Assembly (NCBI GenBank): GCA_934120735.1
Contig: CAKOVA010000001.1
Span: 1 to 64,000, forward strand
Length of the DNA stretch: 64,000 nt
Direction of reading: 5' to 3'
Source of the DNA: an uncultured Prevotella sp.
GTDB taxonomy: Bacteria > Bacteroidota > Bacteroidia > Bacteroidales > Bacteroidaceae
Shown here one piece after another: positions 1-8,615 of this stretch (the stretch's first letter is position 1; each line of letters opens with the position of its first letter). The position numbers and the translations under genes are program-made. The notes beneath the pieces are model-generated. The model did no database searches. It had not been told where the DNA came from and saw only the letters and a list, made by a program, of their open reading frames with translations.

Positions 1-961
1 CTTGTGTAGGAACAACTTCCGGGGCGTTGATACCTAATGAATCTGCTTTGGCTTTCTTTGAGGAGTTGGACATTTTAACCCAACGGTCAGCGTCTGTTCC
101 AGACAAATCGCGTGCTTTCTTCAGGTCGTAAGCAATACCTAAACCATTGCGTGTGAATCCGTCTTCAGAAACATCTCCGCCCCATGCTACGGTATAACCA
201 TTGTTGATGGCGTTATCAATGATGTTGCAAATCTCTTCAATAGGAACGTTCCAGCTCAAAGGCCAACGCCAGTTGTCTTGTACCTCAACAGCAAATTGAG
301 TCCAGAAAGGATGATGCGTGTAGCTGGTGAAGTGTACATAGTCGTTCATATCCAAGCCCAAGCTTGCCGCAAACGATTGTGGAGTATAAGTTTTTCCTTC
401 GTAAGTAAATGTTTCAGGAGTTTTGCCAAGGTAAGCATCAAGAATACCTACCAATCCATTTTTCCATGTAGAAGAAATTTTCTTTTGCTTACTTTTTGCG
501 ATCGTTTCAACGTATGGTGTCAATAGATCAAAGAACTCGCCAAAGTTAGCCAACGAGTCACCTGTCATTGTGCCAGGCAATGGCATTGCTGTTTCGGGTA
601 CCATACCATAGTGTTGCCAACAATAGATAGGGTCGTATGCACTACCTCCTTGTGCGAAACTTACATCACCGTGCATGCGTACAGCCTTTTCAGCTCGGTC
701 TTGGTATGTTTTGTGTGCTACGAACATCTCGCACAGGTCGTACGTTTTCCCTGTCTTCTTCAAGATTTCACTTTCCAAGAAGCTCAAGGTAGAATAAGCC
801 CAGCACGTACCACTACGGTTTTGGTCTTTAATACTCGTAATCTTGTTTTGCTTAACAACAGTAAATACTGGCTTGTTGTTTTTTGGGGCAGTCTTTTTCT
901 TAGCTGCCTGTGCGCCCGTTGCCATGATGGCCAAGAGGGCGAACGTTAAAATTTTCTTCAT
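1..961 (-). CDS. C1 family cysteine peptidase (aminopeptidase C / bleomycin hydrolase-like), partial
   Basis: The gene runs off the left edge, so only the N-terminal ~320 residues are visible. The product starts with a clear signal peptide (MKKILTFALLAIMATGAQA), so it acts outside the cytoplasm, unlike classical cytosolic PepC. After a short Lys-rich linker comes the papain-fold active-site region: Gln in IKDQNRSG followed by GTCWAYSTLSFLESE, where Cys is the nucleophile. The catalytic His and Asn would lie in the missing part. The family trims or cleaves peptides. It is preceded by a 22-bp gap from the Xaa-Pro aminopeptidase on the same strand, so both may form a peptide-degrading unit. The family call is firm; whether it is an amino- or endopeptidase cannot be told. 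Confidence 0.85.
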   Translation of the reverse strand, partial: MKKILTFALLAIMATGAQAAKKKTAPKNNKPVFTVVKQNKITSIKDQNRSGTCWAYSTLSFLESEILKKTGKTYDLCEMFVAHKTYQDRAEKAVRMHGDVSFAQGGSAYDPIYCWQHYGMVPETAMPLPGTMTGDSLANFGEFFDLLTPYVETIAKSKQKKISSTWKNGLVGILDAYLGKTPETFTYEGKTYTPQSFAASLGLDMNDYVHFTSYTHHPFWTQFAVEVQDNWRWPLSWNVPIEEICNIIDNAINNGYTVAWGGDVSEDGFTRNGLGIAYDLKKARDLSGTDADRWVKMSNSSKKAKADSLGINAPEVVPTQ

Positions 962-983
962 GTTTTTGAATAGTTTTAATAAA

Positions 984-2393
984 TTATTTAGTTGAATTGT
1001 TAGCCATAAATGCTTCTACATCTTTGGGATGATAGGGTATGCGGTCTTTTCCAAGGAAGCGGCATCCGTCTTTGGTAATTAGGATATCGTCTTCAATACG
1101 AATACCTCCAAAATCTTTGTAGGTTTCCAAAAGTTCAAAATTCAAGAACTCTTTACAGTGTCCAGATGCTCTCCAGTCATCGATGAGGGCAGGAATAAAG
1201 TAAATGCCCGGTTCGTCTGTCACCACAAATCCTTCTTCCAGGCGGCGTCCCATGCGCAGGGCATTGGTGCCGAACTGTTCGAGATTGGGACGAGTCTCAT
1301 CGTCAAATCCCACATAGATTTGTCCCAAGGCTTCCATGTCGTGTACGTCCATGCCCATCATGTGGCCCAGTCCGTGCGGCAAGAACATGGCATGAGCGCC
1401 AGCTCTGACAGCCTCTTCGGTGTCACCTTTCATCAGTCCCAGTTCTTTCAGTCGCTCTGTCATGAGCTTGCATACAGAGAAATGCACGTCCATGTACTTC
1501 ACTCCTGGTTTTGCAATTTCGAGTGCATGGTCGTGGCAAGCCTCTACAATGCTGTAAATCTCCAGCTGTCGTTGCGTAAATTTGCCACTAACGGGATATG
1601 TTCGAGTGTTGTCCGAACAATAATTGTTCACCGTTTCAGCTCCGGCATCACACAGTGCCAGCCTTCCGGCTTCGAGCTTGGCCAGTGAGGGATTGCCGTG
1701 CATGATTTCGCCGTGCTGCGAGAAGATGGTTGGGAAGCTCACCATGGCACCATACGAGTTGGCGATGCCGTCTACCTGACCGCCTACATACTTCTCGGTT
1801 ACACCGGGTTTGGTCAGGCGCATGGCAGTGGTGTGCATCAGATAGCCAATCTTCGCCGCACGTTCCAGTTCTTCAATCTCCTGCGGTTCCTTGGTGGAAC
1901 GCATCTTTACGACAGCCTTGATGAGATCGAGTGAGGCGCTTTCTTTCTGCTGACTGGGATGAATGCCCAGCAAGTCGTATATCTGCAGCTTGATGTCGTG
2001 GCGGTAAGGCGGCAGAAAATGTATCTTGCGCTTGCTGCCGATGGCTGCGTTGCAGAGGGTTTTGAGATGCTTCATCGGGGCCGAGTTCTTCACTCCAACT
2101 TGTTCGGCCATGTCCTTGACGCTGTCTACAGAGCCAAACCAAACGATGTCTTCTATGTCGATGTCGTCGCCAATCAAGGTTTCGGTGTCGTTGTCGATGT
2201 CGATGACGCCCACCAATCCGTCTCTGTTCTGTCCAAAATAATACAGAAACGACGAGTCTTGGCGAAAAGGATGATACCCGTTAAAGGGTCCGTTGGCAGG
2301 CGATTCGTTGTTGCCAAACAGGATGATGAGGCCTTGGCCCACTTCTTTTTTCAGTTGGGCGCGGCGTCTTATGTAAGTTTGTTGGTCGAACAT
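984..2393 (-). CDS. pepP: Xaa-Pro aminopeptidase (M24B metallopeptidase)
   Basis: This 469-residue protein removes the N-terminal amino acid from peptides whose second residue is proline. An AMP_N domain covers about residues 1-135 and the creatinase/methionine-aminopeptidase ('pita-bread') fold covers about 165-455. All five expected dinuclear metal ligands are visible: Asp249 in CDAGAE, Asp261 in SDNTRT, His340 in LPHGLGH, Glu394 in VTDEPGIY and Glu434 in GIRIEDD. There is no signal peptide, so it is cytoplasmic. It lies directly upstream of the secreted C1 peptidase on the same strand. Length and motifs fit the family fully. Confidence 0.93.
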   Translation of the reverse strand: MFDQQTYIRRRAQLKKEVGQGLIILFGNNESPANGPFNGYHPFRQDSSFLYYFGQNRDGLVGVIDIDNDTETLIGDDIDIEDIVWFGSVDSVKDMAEQVGVKNSAPMKHLKTLCNAAIGSKRKIHFLPPYRHDIKLQIYDLLGIHPSQQKESASLDLIKAVVKMRSTKEPQEIEELERAAKIGYLMHTTAMRLTKPGVTEKYVGGQVDGIANSYGAMVSFPTIFSQHGEIMHGNPSLAKLEAGRLALCDAGAETVNNYCSDNTRTYPVSGKFTQRQLEIYSIVEACHDHALEIAKPGVKYMDVHFSVCKLMTERLKELGLMKGDTEEAVRAGAHAMFLPHGLGHMMGMDVHDMEALGQIYVGFDDETRPNLEQFGTNALRMGRRLEEGFVVTDEPGIYFIPALIDDWRASGHCKEFLNFELLETYKDFGGIRIEDDILITKDGCRFLGKDRIPYHPKDVEAFMANNSTK

Positions 2394-2515
2394 GATAATA
2401 ATTTTTGTTAGTGTAGTAATCTGTTGCGGCTTGTCATGGATATTACAAAACGGTGATTTGTCGTCCGCGACAACCTTATTCTCGGCAAAGATAATAAAAA
2501 GTGATTGAAAAATTG

Positions 2516-2523
2516 TAACTTTG
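2516..2523 (+). promoter_or_regulatory. -7 box of patatin gene promoter
   Basis: TAACTTTG matches the Bacteroidota -7 consensus TAnnTTTG, 22 bp before the start codon at 2546. No convincing TTTG -33 box lies at the usual spacing. Confidence 0.55.
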
Positions 2524-2545
2524 TGGCAATAAATAACTTGTTTTT

Positions 2546-3388
2546 ATGCATATTGAGAGGAATACAGGACTGGTGTTGGAAGGTGGCGGCATGCGTGGCG
2601 TGTTTACCAGTGGTGTTCTGGATGCTTTCATGAAGCATGGTGTATATTTCCGTCATGTCGTCGCCGTGTCGGCCGGTGCGTGTAATGGCATGTCGTACAT
2701 CAGCAGGCAACCGCGCAGGGCGCGCTTGTCTAACATCGACTTTTTGACTCAATATGGCTACATTGGTTGGCGACATTTACTCAGACAGGGTTGCATCTTT
2801 GATCAAGAATTGTTGTATGATAAATTTCCAAACGAATATGTCCCATTCGATTTTGATACGTATTTTCAGTGGTCAGCGACCTTCGAAATGGTGACAACCA
2901 ACTGTCTGACGGGACAAGCGGAATACCTCACGGAGTCGAAAGACCGGCAGCGTTCGCTGGACATTGTGCGCGCTTCGAGCAGTTTGCCGTATGTTAGCAA
3001 AATCGTAAGGGTAGATGGCATACCCATGCTCGATGGCGGTATCGTCGACTCTATTCCTGTGATGCGGGCCATAGAGACGGGGCATCCGCAGAACGTGGTG
3101 ATTTTGACGCGCAACAAAGGCTACCGCAGCAAGGAACGCGACCGTAAGATACCTGCCTTTATCTATAAGAAATATCCCCGTCTGCGCGTGGCCCTGAGCC
3201 GCCGAGTGGCCGCTTACAACGAGCAACTGGAACTGGTGGAGCGGCTCGAGGAGTTGGGGAAGGTTGTGTGTATCAGGCCCCAAAGACCCATGGAGGTGGG
3301 ACGGATGGAGAAAGATATAGGCAGGCTGGAGCGGTTGTATCAAGAGGGCTTCATGCTGGGCAATGCCTTCTGCGAAACCTTATCATGA
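2546..3388 (+). CDS. Patatin-like phospholipase (YjjU-type)
   Basis: A 280-residue patatin-fold acyl hydrolase without a signal peptide. The oxyanion-hole loop GGGMRG is at about residues 13-18, the nucleophile Ser42 sits in AVSAGA (GxSxG-like with Ala in the first position), and the dyad aspartate Asp163 sits in LDGGIVDSIP. The region after 170 resembles the C-terminal part of E. coli YjjU-like proteins. Such proteins cleave acyl chains from phospholipids or other esters; the substrate here is unknown. It is a monocistronic gene transcribed divergently from pepP and followed by the short tandem-repeat array at 3467-3554. Confidence 0.88.
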   Translation: MHIERNTGLVLEGGGMRGVFTSGVLDAFMKHGVYFRHVVAVSAGACNGMSYISRQPRRARLSNIDFLTQYGYIGWRHLLRQGCIFDQELLYDKFPNEYVPFDFDTYFQWSATFEMVTTNCLTGQAEYLTESKDRQRSLDIVRASSSLPYVSKIVRVDGIPMLDGGIVDSIPVMRAIETGHPQNVVILTRNKGYRSKERDRKIPAFIYKKYPRLRVALSRRVAAYNEQLELVERLEELGKVVCIRPQRPMEVGRMEKDIGRLERLYQEGFMLGNAFCETLS

Positions 3389-3466
3389 TTTGTTTCTACA
3401 CGAGCTGTCGCTTGAGGACGATGGTGAACTCGGTAGATTGATTTGATTTGCCGTGGCCTCGTAACG

Positions 3467-3554
3467 CAAACGCATTGAGTTTAGCGTCCAATCTCATTGA
3501 CATTGCCGTGTAAAAGCATTGAGTTTGGCACCCAAAGGCAATGCATTTGCAGGG
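3467..3554 (+). repeat. Four-unit 22-nt tandem array (core-only copy G of the dispersed element)
   Basis: Four consecutive 22-nt units start at 3467, 3489, 3511 and 3533. Each begins CAA or TAA and carries a word related to GCATTGAG or GCAATGCA at the same offset. Units 1 and 3 share GCATTGAGTTT. The array matches the core of the larger elements at 9.5, 16.1, 23.9, 37.0, 48.0 and 58.2 kb, but the flanking conserved parts are not recognisable here. It lies between convergent genes. Confidence 0.7.
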
Positions 3555-3583
3555 AATGTCGCATCTTGCTGATAAACAACTGC

Positions 3584-4138
3584 TTATGCTGTTGCTTCAA
3601 GATGCTGTTCGTGTGTCGTTTCTTCTTGGATGATGTATTTGGGTGAGGGGCCGTACTTATTAGGCTGGGGTTTTCCATCCAGCAAGCAAAGCACGAACGT
3701 TACCAGACCTGTAATCATGACGACGATCAGCGAGATGATGAAGATGGGGTCGGTGAGCACGCTCATGCTGACTGCTGGACTGGCATTGACACTCATCAAT
3801 TCTTCGCCAATTCCTGTTCCATAAATATATAGTGTGTAGACAACTGTTGATGCATAGTTTGCGAAAACCCACCATTTGCTGGCACCACGGTCTTGCAATC
3901 GGCGCACAGTGATGGCAAGGGCAAGCGATAAGACAGCAAGGTCACAGATGGCGGCAGCCAGTAGTGGCAGGAAAGCCTTACAGATATTGGTTAGGATGAA
4001 ATAGCATACCATGTAGGCTAACATAAACCACCAGAAGTCTGAACGACGTGTGCGGCCATGGAAGTCGAAAAGTCGGTTGCATCCTTTTCTTACAGCTTCT
4101 GGAAATGAGGGTTGTGGTTTCTCAATAAATTTAGTCAT
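3584..4138 (-). CDS. DUF805 family inner-membrane protein
   Basis: A 184-residue protein with the hallmark DUF805 N-terminus: a short soluble segment with FDFHGRTRRSDFWWF, then four hydrophobic segments (about residues 35-55, 58-76, 90-110 and 130-155). The second segment is followed by ALAITVRRLQDRGASKWW, the conserved arginine/aspartate motif of this family (YhaH-like). Family members are integral membrane proteins of unknown function. The gene ends close to the tandem array and starts 33 bp downstream of trmD on the same strand, so it may be co-transcribed with trmD. Confidence 0.85.
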   Translation of the reverse strand: MTKFIEKPQPSFPEAVRKGCNRLFDFHGRTRRSDFWWFMLAYMVCYFILTNICKAFLPLLAAAICDLAVLSLALAITVRRLQDRGASKWWVFANYASTVVYTLYIYGTGIGEELMSVNASPAVSMSVLTDPIFIISLIVVMITGLVTFVLCLLDGKPQPNKYGPSPKYIIQEETTHEQHLEATA

Positions 4139-4171
4139 AGGTTTTAAAGATAATATAGTTTTAATTGTTTG

Positions 4172-4876
4172 TCAATCATGTTCTTGAGGATTGTGGGGCG
4201 TGTCTTCCAGCAGGTCGGGGCGCAGTCTGCGGGTACGTTCCATGGCCTGTTCCATTTCCCAGTTCTTGATTTTCGCCTCGTTGCCGCTGAGCAATATCTC
4301 GGGAACCTTCCACCCTTTGTAGTCGGCCGGGCGTGTGTAGATGGGGGCGGAGAGCATGTTGTCTTGGAACGAGTCACTCAGTGCGCTCTGCTCATCACTG
4401 ATTACTCCTGGGACAAGGCGTATGATGGCATCGGCCATCACAGCCGCAGCCAGCTCGCCACCCGTTAAGACGTAGTCGCCAATGCTAATCTCACGAGTGA
4501 TTAGATGGTCGCGAATGCGCTGGTCTATGCCTTTGTAGTGGCCGCAAAGAATGATGATGTTGCCCTTCATGGATAGGTCATTGGCCACCTGTTGGTTGAA
4601 CTGTTCACCGTCGGGAGATGTGAAAATTACCTCATCGTATTCCCTTTCGGCCTTCAAGGCGGTGATACAGCGGTCAATAGGCTCGCACTGCATCACCATA
4701 CCGGCAAAGCCACCGTACGGATAATCGTCCACGCGTCGCCACTTGTCGGTGGTGTAATCGCGCAAATGGTGTAGGTGTATCTCGGCTAATCCCTTCTTTT
4801 GTGCTCGCAATAGAATGGATTCGTTGACGAATCCCTCGAGCATTTCGGGCAAAACTGTAATGATGTCTATTCGCAT
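4172..4876 (-). CDS. trmD: tRNA (guanine(37)-N1)-methyltransferase TrmD
   Basis: The enzyme transfers a methyl group from S-adenosylmethionine to N1 of G37 next to the anticodon, which prevents +1 frameshifting. The 234-residue protein has the SPOUT trefoil-knot signature: [12 protein letters not shown] at about 113-124 and [15 protein letters not shown] at about 133-147, followed by RLVPGVI. The N-terminal [13 protein letters not shown] and the [12 protein letters not shown] loop are typical, although the second glycine of the usual GGG is Phe here. In many bacteria trmD sits with rpsP/rplS; here it is separate, followed by the DUF805 gene. Confidence 0.95.
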   Translation of the reverse strand: MRIDIITVLPEMLEGFVNESILLRAQKKGLAEIHLHHLRDYTTDKWRRVDDYPYGGFAGMVMQCEPIDRCITALKAEREYDEVIFTSPDGEQFNQQVANDLSMKGNIIILCGHYKGIDQRIRDHLITREISIGDYVLTGGELAAAVMADAIIRLVPGVISDEQSALSDSFQDNMLSAPIYTRPADYKGWKVPEILLSGNEAKIKNWEMEQAMERTRRLRPDLLEDTPHNPQEHD

Positions 4877-5123
4877 ATTGTGACAAAAGTAAGAAAAAAG
4901 CGTTAATGAATATGGAACTCAATCATTAAATTATGTGAAATAAGAGAATAATAGAGAGAATGAAAAGATGTAAAAAACGCTTTTTCTTCCTGTGCCCTAT
5001 GTGTGCGAAGAGTCTTTGTCTGATGGGATGGAATGGTGCACAGAGGTAGTCGTTTGCAGGTGTATTTGCAAACAAATGCTATGATTTGTGAAAAAATAGG
5101 GCATGAAACTCCATCTGTTTTCG

Positions 5124-5131
5124 TAACTTTG
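5124..5131 (+). promoter_or_regulatory. -7 box of the DUF5020 gene promoter, with upstream module
   Basis: TAACTTTG lies 38 bp before the start at 5169. Just upstream are AAAATAGG (5093-5100) and TCTGTTTTCG (5114-5123), words that also occur in the duplicated promoter region of the pantothenate kinase gene at 8467-8585. Confidence 0.5.
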
Positions 5132-5168
5132 CGGCCGACAATATATCACAAAACACGATTTTATCGAT

Positions 5169-5909
5169 ATGAAAACAAAAATCATCACCATGCTTTTGGC
5201 GGGTCTAAGCCTGTCGGCAGTAGCGCAAAACGTACAGTTTCATTACGATTTAGGCCACAACATCTACAGCGAGTTGAGTGGGCGTCCGTCGGTAACAACA
5301 ACCGTGGAAATGTTCAAAGCAGACAAGTGGGGGAGTACTTACATGTTTACTGACCTCGATTACCAGCGTGATGGCGTGGCTGGTGCTTATTGGGAGATAT
5401 CCCGTGAGTTCAATCTGACGCCCAACAAGCAGTGGGCCGCACACGTTGAGTATAACGGTGGACTGTCTTCTAATGAGAAAACTTGGAACGCAACCCGCTT
5501 TCAACATGCTGCATTGCTGGGTGGTGCGTGGAACTGGCACAACGACAATTTCTCAAAAACCTTCTCGGTTCAATTGTTGTATAAGCAGTTTTTCAAGAGT
5601 AGGCACATGGGTGCGAAGGCTTTCAGCAGTGTGCAACTCACGGAAGTGTGGAGCATTAACTTCGCCAACAACCTGATGTCGTTCAGCGGTTTTTGTGATC
5701 TTTGGTACGATTCGAATGTAAACGGTAATTTCATCTTTTTGTCTGAACCACAGTTGTGGGTCAACCTTAATGCCATCAAGGGTTGGGAAGGGGTTAACCT
5801 GAGCATCGGTTCAGAGGTGGAACTCAGCAATAATTTCGTTTGGAATGACCATGGAAAAAACAATAAGTTCTATGCCATTCCAACTTTAGCTGCAAAGTGG
5901 ACGTTCTAA
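5169..5909 (+). CDS. DUF5020 family outer-membrane protein
   Basis: A 246-residue protein with a cleavable signal peptide (MKTKIITMLLAGLSLSAVAQ) and a mature part of alternating aromatic and polar residues that ends in TLAAKWTF. A C-terminal aromatic residue is usual for beta-barrel outer-membrane proteins. I recognise it as DUF5020, a Bacteroidota family distantly similar to the Tsx nucleoside channel. Conserved-looking segments are VQFHYDLGHNIYSELSGRPSVTT near the mature N-terminus (written here in part) and YWEISREFNL. Function beyond a barrel or channel is inference. It is monocistronic, convergent with the DNA ligase gene. Confidence 0.75.
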   Translation: MKTKIITMLLAGLSLSAVAQNVQFHYDLGHNIYSELSGRPSVTTTVEMFKADKWGSTYMFTDLDYQRDGVAGAYWEISREFNLTPNKQWAAHVEYNGGLSSNEKTWNATRFQHAALLGGAWNWHNDNFSKTFSVQLLYKQFFKSRHMGAKAFSSVQLTEVWSINFANNLMSFSGFCDLWYDSNVNGNFIFLSEPQLWVNLNAIKGWEGVNLSIGSEVELSNNFVWNDHGKNNKFYAIPTLAAKWTF

Positions 5910-6023
5910 CTGACATCCATCACCCCGCAACATGCGTCCTGTTTGTGCTGGTTTATCAAGGTGTTTGACGTGATGAACTCAGTAGTCAATGCGACGGATG
6001 TTGCGGGATGAAAAAGAAAAAAC

Positions 6024-7997
6024 TCAGGTGAATTGTTCTCTGAATTGATCTTCTGATATAATCTCTATCCCCAATTCTTTTGCTTTTTTATTCTTTCCGG
6101 AGGTAGAATTCACATCATTATTAATAAGGTAGTTGGTCGACTTGCTCACGCTTCCTGTCACATGTCCGCCTTGACTCTCGATGTAATCCTTGAGTTCAGC
6201 GCGGTTTTTGTAGTGATGTACGTCGCCTGTGATGACGAAAGTGAAGCCTTCGCACCTCGCACCTGTAGGTTGTGTGGACGGCTGTTCAATGTTTAACATC
6301 TTCAACAGGTCATCCACCACGTTTCTGTTTGCTTCCACTTGGAACCATTTTACAACCGAAGCCGATGTCTCCGGACCAATTCCGGGGATGTTAGCAAACG
6401 CCTCTGGCGTGGCTGCCTCAATGGCTTTGCGGATGAGTTCGTGCAAAGAATAAGCGTCCAACAAACGCTTGCAAGCGTCAACACCACACATGGGAATGGT
6501 CAAGGCATAAAGGAATTTGCGCGCTTCCACAGTCCTTGACTTCTCAATGGAGCGCATCATGTTGCCCGCTGACTTGTTTCCAAATCCTTCCAATGACGCG
6601 ATTTGTTGGGCATAATTGGGTAAACGGTAGATGTCAGCGTAGGTGTTGAGCCATCCTAAGTTGATGAATTTGGCCAACGTTTGCTCAGAAATGCCATCAA
6701 TGTCCATGCCGTTTTTCGACACAAAGCGATTGAATTTCTTCAATTGTTTAGCCGGACAGGCGTCGTTGGTGCAGTGAAGGGTGCGTGTACCGCTTGCCTG
6801 GCTGATGTCGATGCGTGTTTGATGATGGCAAACGGGGCATTCGTGCGGTATCTCCAAGGCCCCAATGGTTTGCACAACCTTAATCACTTTCGGGATAATC
6901 TTGTTGGCCTTGATCACTGACAGCACGCTGCCGGGGCCGCCAATGCCCAACCTTTCGCATTCACTGATATTGCACAGCGATGCCTTTTTCACGGTTGTTC
7001 CCTCCAATTCTACAGGCTTGAACACTGCAACGGGTGAGATGGTAGACGCTGCGCACGACCATTCAATGTACTCAAGTTCGGTGGTAGCCGCTTCATCTTG
7101 CCACTTAAAGGCCAGTCCGGCGCGTGTGGCATGATGGCCAGTGATAGACCCTGTGGCGGCAAAGGCAGTGTCATCGAACGTGATAACCAAGCCATCGACG
7201 GGGAAGGGACATTGGTTGTGGGTCACCAGGTTGGTCCATTGTTCAATGGCTTGGTTCACGTTGTGGATGGAAGGGTCGCTGATGCGTTCGTGTTTCACCA
7301 CGTTGAAGCCCATTTCTCTAAGCCAATCCAAGCGTTCTCCCCAAGAGTTTATCGTCTCATCTGTGTGCACCAGCGTGAACGGAATCCACTGTATTTTGCG
7401 CCGTTTCACCTCTTCGACATCCTTCAACGTAAGCGATCCCGATGCGAGGTTGCGAGGGTTGGCGTATGCTTCGTCTGCTTCCATGTTGAATACTTCAAAG
7501 TCTGCATACGAAATCACAGCCTCTCCGCGAATCACAAGATGCCCACTGTTCTTGATGGTAGCAGGAATTCCCTGGATGGCAGGAGCCAGATGGGTGATGT
7601 TGGTGCCCACGTGTCCGTTGCCACGCGTTACCACTTTGGTGAGTTTTCCATTGTCATAGGTCACCACGAGGGTCAAACCGTCCAGCTTCCACGACAGCCA
7701 TATCGGTCGTCCTTCAGCCCATTTTACCAGTTCTTCGGGCTTCTTGGTCTTCGCCAGTGACAGCATTGGAAACTCGTGTGCCTCTTTCTGTCCGGTGATT
7801 GTGCCGTCAGAAACATTCGTGGTGGGACTGTCTGGCAGCACCAATCCACTTTCTTGTTCCAGTCGTTTCAGCTCATCGAACTTGGCATCCCATTCAAAGT
7901 CGGTCATCGACTCTGTGCGTCCACTATAATAATTGTCTGATGCACGGTTGAGCTCTTCAACCAACTGCTGCATCTTTTGCCGTAAATCGTTTGTCAT
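6024..7997 (-). CDS. ligA: NAD-dependent DNA ligase, divergent LigA type
   Basis: The enzyme seals nicks using NAD+. The 657-residue protein keeps the full LigA layout: a shortened Ia-like N-terminus with DNYYSGRTESMTDFEWD, a nucleotidyltransferase domain with Lys104 in SWKLDG as the adenylated residue, an OB fold, a four-Cys zinc finger (CPVC...CTNDAC), HhH repeats (GIGPETSASV) and a C-terminal BRCT domain (from about 585). Several strongly conserved motifs are altered: TRGNGHVG instead of TRGDGxxG, and KANKIIP instead of RAGDVIP. This suggests a paralogue next to a standard LigA elsewhere in the genome. It overlaps the NUDIX gene start or stop region by one base and is probably co-transcribed with it. 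Confidence 0.87.
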   Translation of the reverse strand: MTNDLRQKMQQLVEELNRASDNYYSGRTESMTDFEWDAKFDELKRLEQESGLVLPDSPTTNVSDGTITGQKEAHEFPMLSLAKTKKPEELVKWAEGRPIWLSWKLDGLTLVVTYDNGKLTKVVTRGNGHVGTNITHLAPAIQGIPATIKNSGHLVIRGEAVISYADFEVFNMEADEAYANPRNLASGSLTLKDVEEVKRRKIQWIPFTLVHTDETINSWGERLDWLREMGFNVVKHERISDPSIHNVNQAIEQWTNLVTHNQCPFPVDGLVITFDDTAFAATGSITGHHATRAGLAFKWQDEAATTELEYIEWSCAASTISPVAVFKPVELEGTTVKKASLCNISECERLGIGGPGSVLSVIKANKIIPKVIKVVQTIGALEIPHECPVCHHQTRIDISQASGTRTLHCTNDACPAKQLKKFNRFVSKNGMDIDGISEQTLAKFINLGWLNTYADIYRLPNYAQQIASLEGFGNKSAGNMMRSIEKSRTVEARKFLYALTIPMCGVDACKRLLDAYSLHELIRKAIEAATPEAFANIPGIGPETSASVVKWFQVEANRNVVDDLLKMLNIEQPSTQPTGARCEGFTFVITGDVHHYKNRAELKDYIESQGGHVTGSVSKSTNYLINNDVNSTSGKNKKAKELGIEIISEDQFREQFT

Positions 7998-8401
7998 CAG
8001 ATTGAATTTGACTTGAGAATTTCTATCAGTTTTCTGTCAGCCTCCGTCCATTTCAGGTCATTCAACTCATCTATGGTGAGCCATTTGTAGTCCAAGTGTT
8101 CCAACATCTTGAACTCTCCGTCACCGCCTTTGCAAAGGTAAGCCGTGAGATGCATGTTGAAATCGGGATAGTGGAATTTCACTGTTCCCACTTTTCTGCC
8201 TACAAATACATCCCAATCCATCTCTTCCTTGATTTCTCTCACCAGTGCTTCGTGGTCAGATTCACCCTCTTCAACCTTTCCACCAGGAAACTCCCAGTGT
8301 TCTGAAATGTACGCATAGCGAGAGCGTCCACGCTGCATGCACAAGTATTTGTCGCCGTCCTTGATGATGGCAGCTACCACATGATATGTCTTTTCTTCCA
8401 T
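7997..8401 (-). CDS. NUDIX hydrolase, MutT-like (8-oxo-dGTP diphosphatase type)
   Basis: A 134-residue NUDIX protein. The full NUDIX box is present: GKVEEGESDHEALVREIKEE (G, x5, E, x7, REUxEE). WEFPGG before it is typical of MutT/CTP-type pyrophosphohydrolases that clean oxidised nucleotides. I chose the ATG at 8401 (MEEKTYHV...) rather than the one at 8428, because the family begins just before the VVAAII strand. The stop codon overlaps the ligase start by one base, so repair ligase and nucleotide sanitation enzyme are likely co-expressed. The true substrate is not certain. Confidence 0.88.
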   Translation of the reverse strand: MEEKTYHVVAAIIKDGDKYLCMQRGRSRYAYISEHWEFPGGKVEEGESDHEALVREIKEEMDWDVFVGRKVGTVKFHYPDFNMHLTAYLCKGGDGEFKMLEHLDYKWLTIDELNDLKWTEADRKLIEILKSNSI

Positions 8402-8455
8402 GATTGCTTGGTTTTTATTTTGCTTCAAATGTACAAATAATTATTGATAATGTTG

Positions 8456-8595
8456 TAATTTTGCAGAAAATAGGCTGCACCTTAACATAGAAAGTGAACT
8501 TTCTCTGTTTTCGGTTTGCACTAATTGTGCATAAAATAGGCTGCACCTTAACATAGAAAGTGAACTTTCTCTGTTTTCGGTTTGCGCTATTTTTG
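8456..8595 (+). repeat. 66-bp tandem duplication carrying three -7 promoter boxes
   Basis: A 53-base block (8467-8519) is repeated without change at 8533-8585, a period of 66 bp. TAnnTTTG-like boxes precede, separate and follow the copies: TAATTTTG 8456-8463, TAATTGTG 8522-8529 and TATTTTTG 8588-8595, exactly 66 bp apart. Each block also contains the inverted repeat AGAAAGT-GA-ACTTTCT. The last box is 20 bp before the pantothenate kinase start, so the duplication multiplies the promoter of that gene. Confidence 0.85.
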
Positions 8596-8615
8596 CAAGC
8601 AATAAAACAGTAATT

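Noticed and set aside
5924-6007. 10-bp inverted repeat CCCGCAACAT / ATGTTGCGGG as a terminator
   Set aside because: The loop is 64 nt and no T-run follows the stem on the plus strand; probably not a functional intrinsic terminator.
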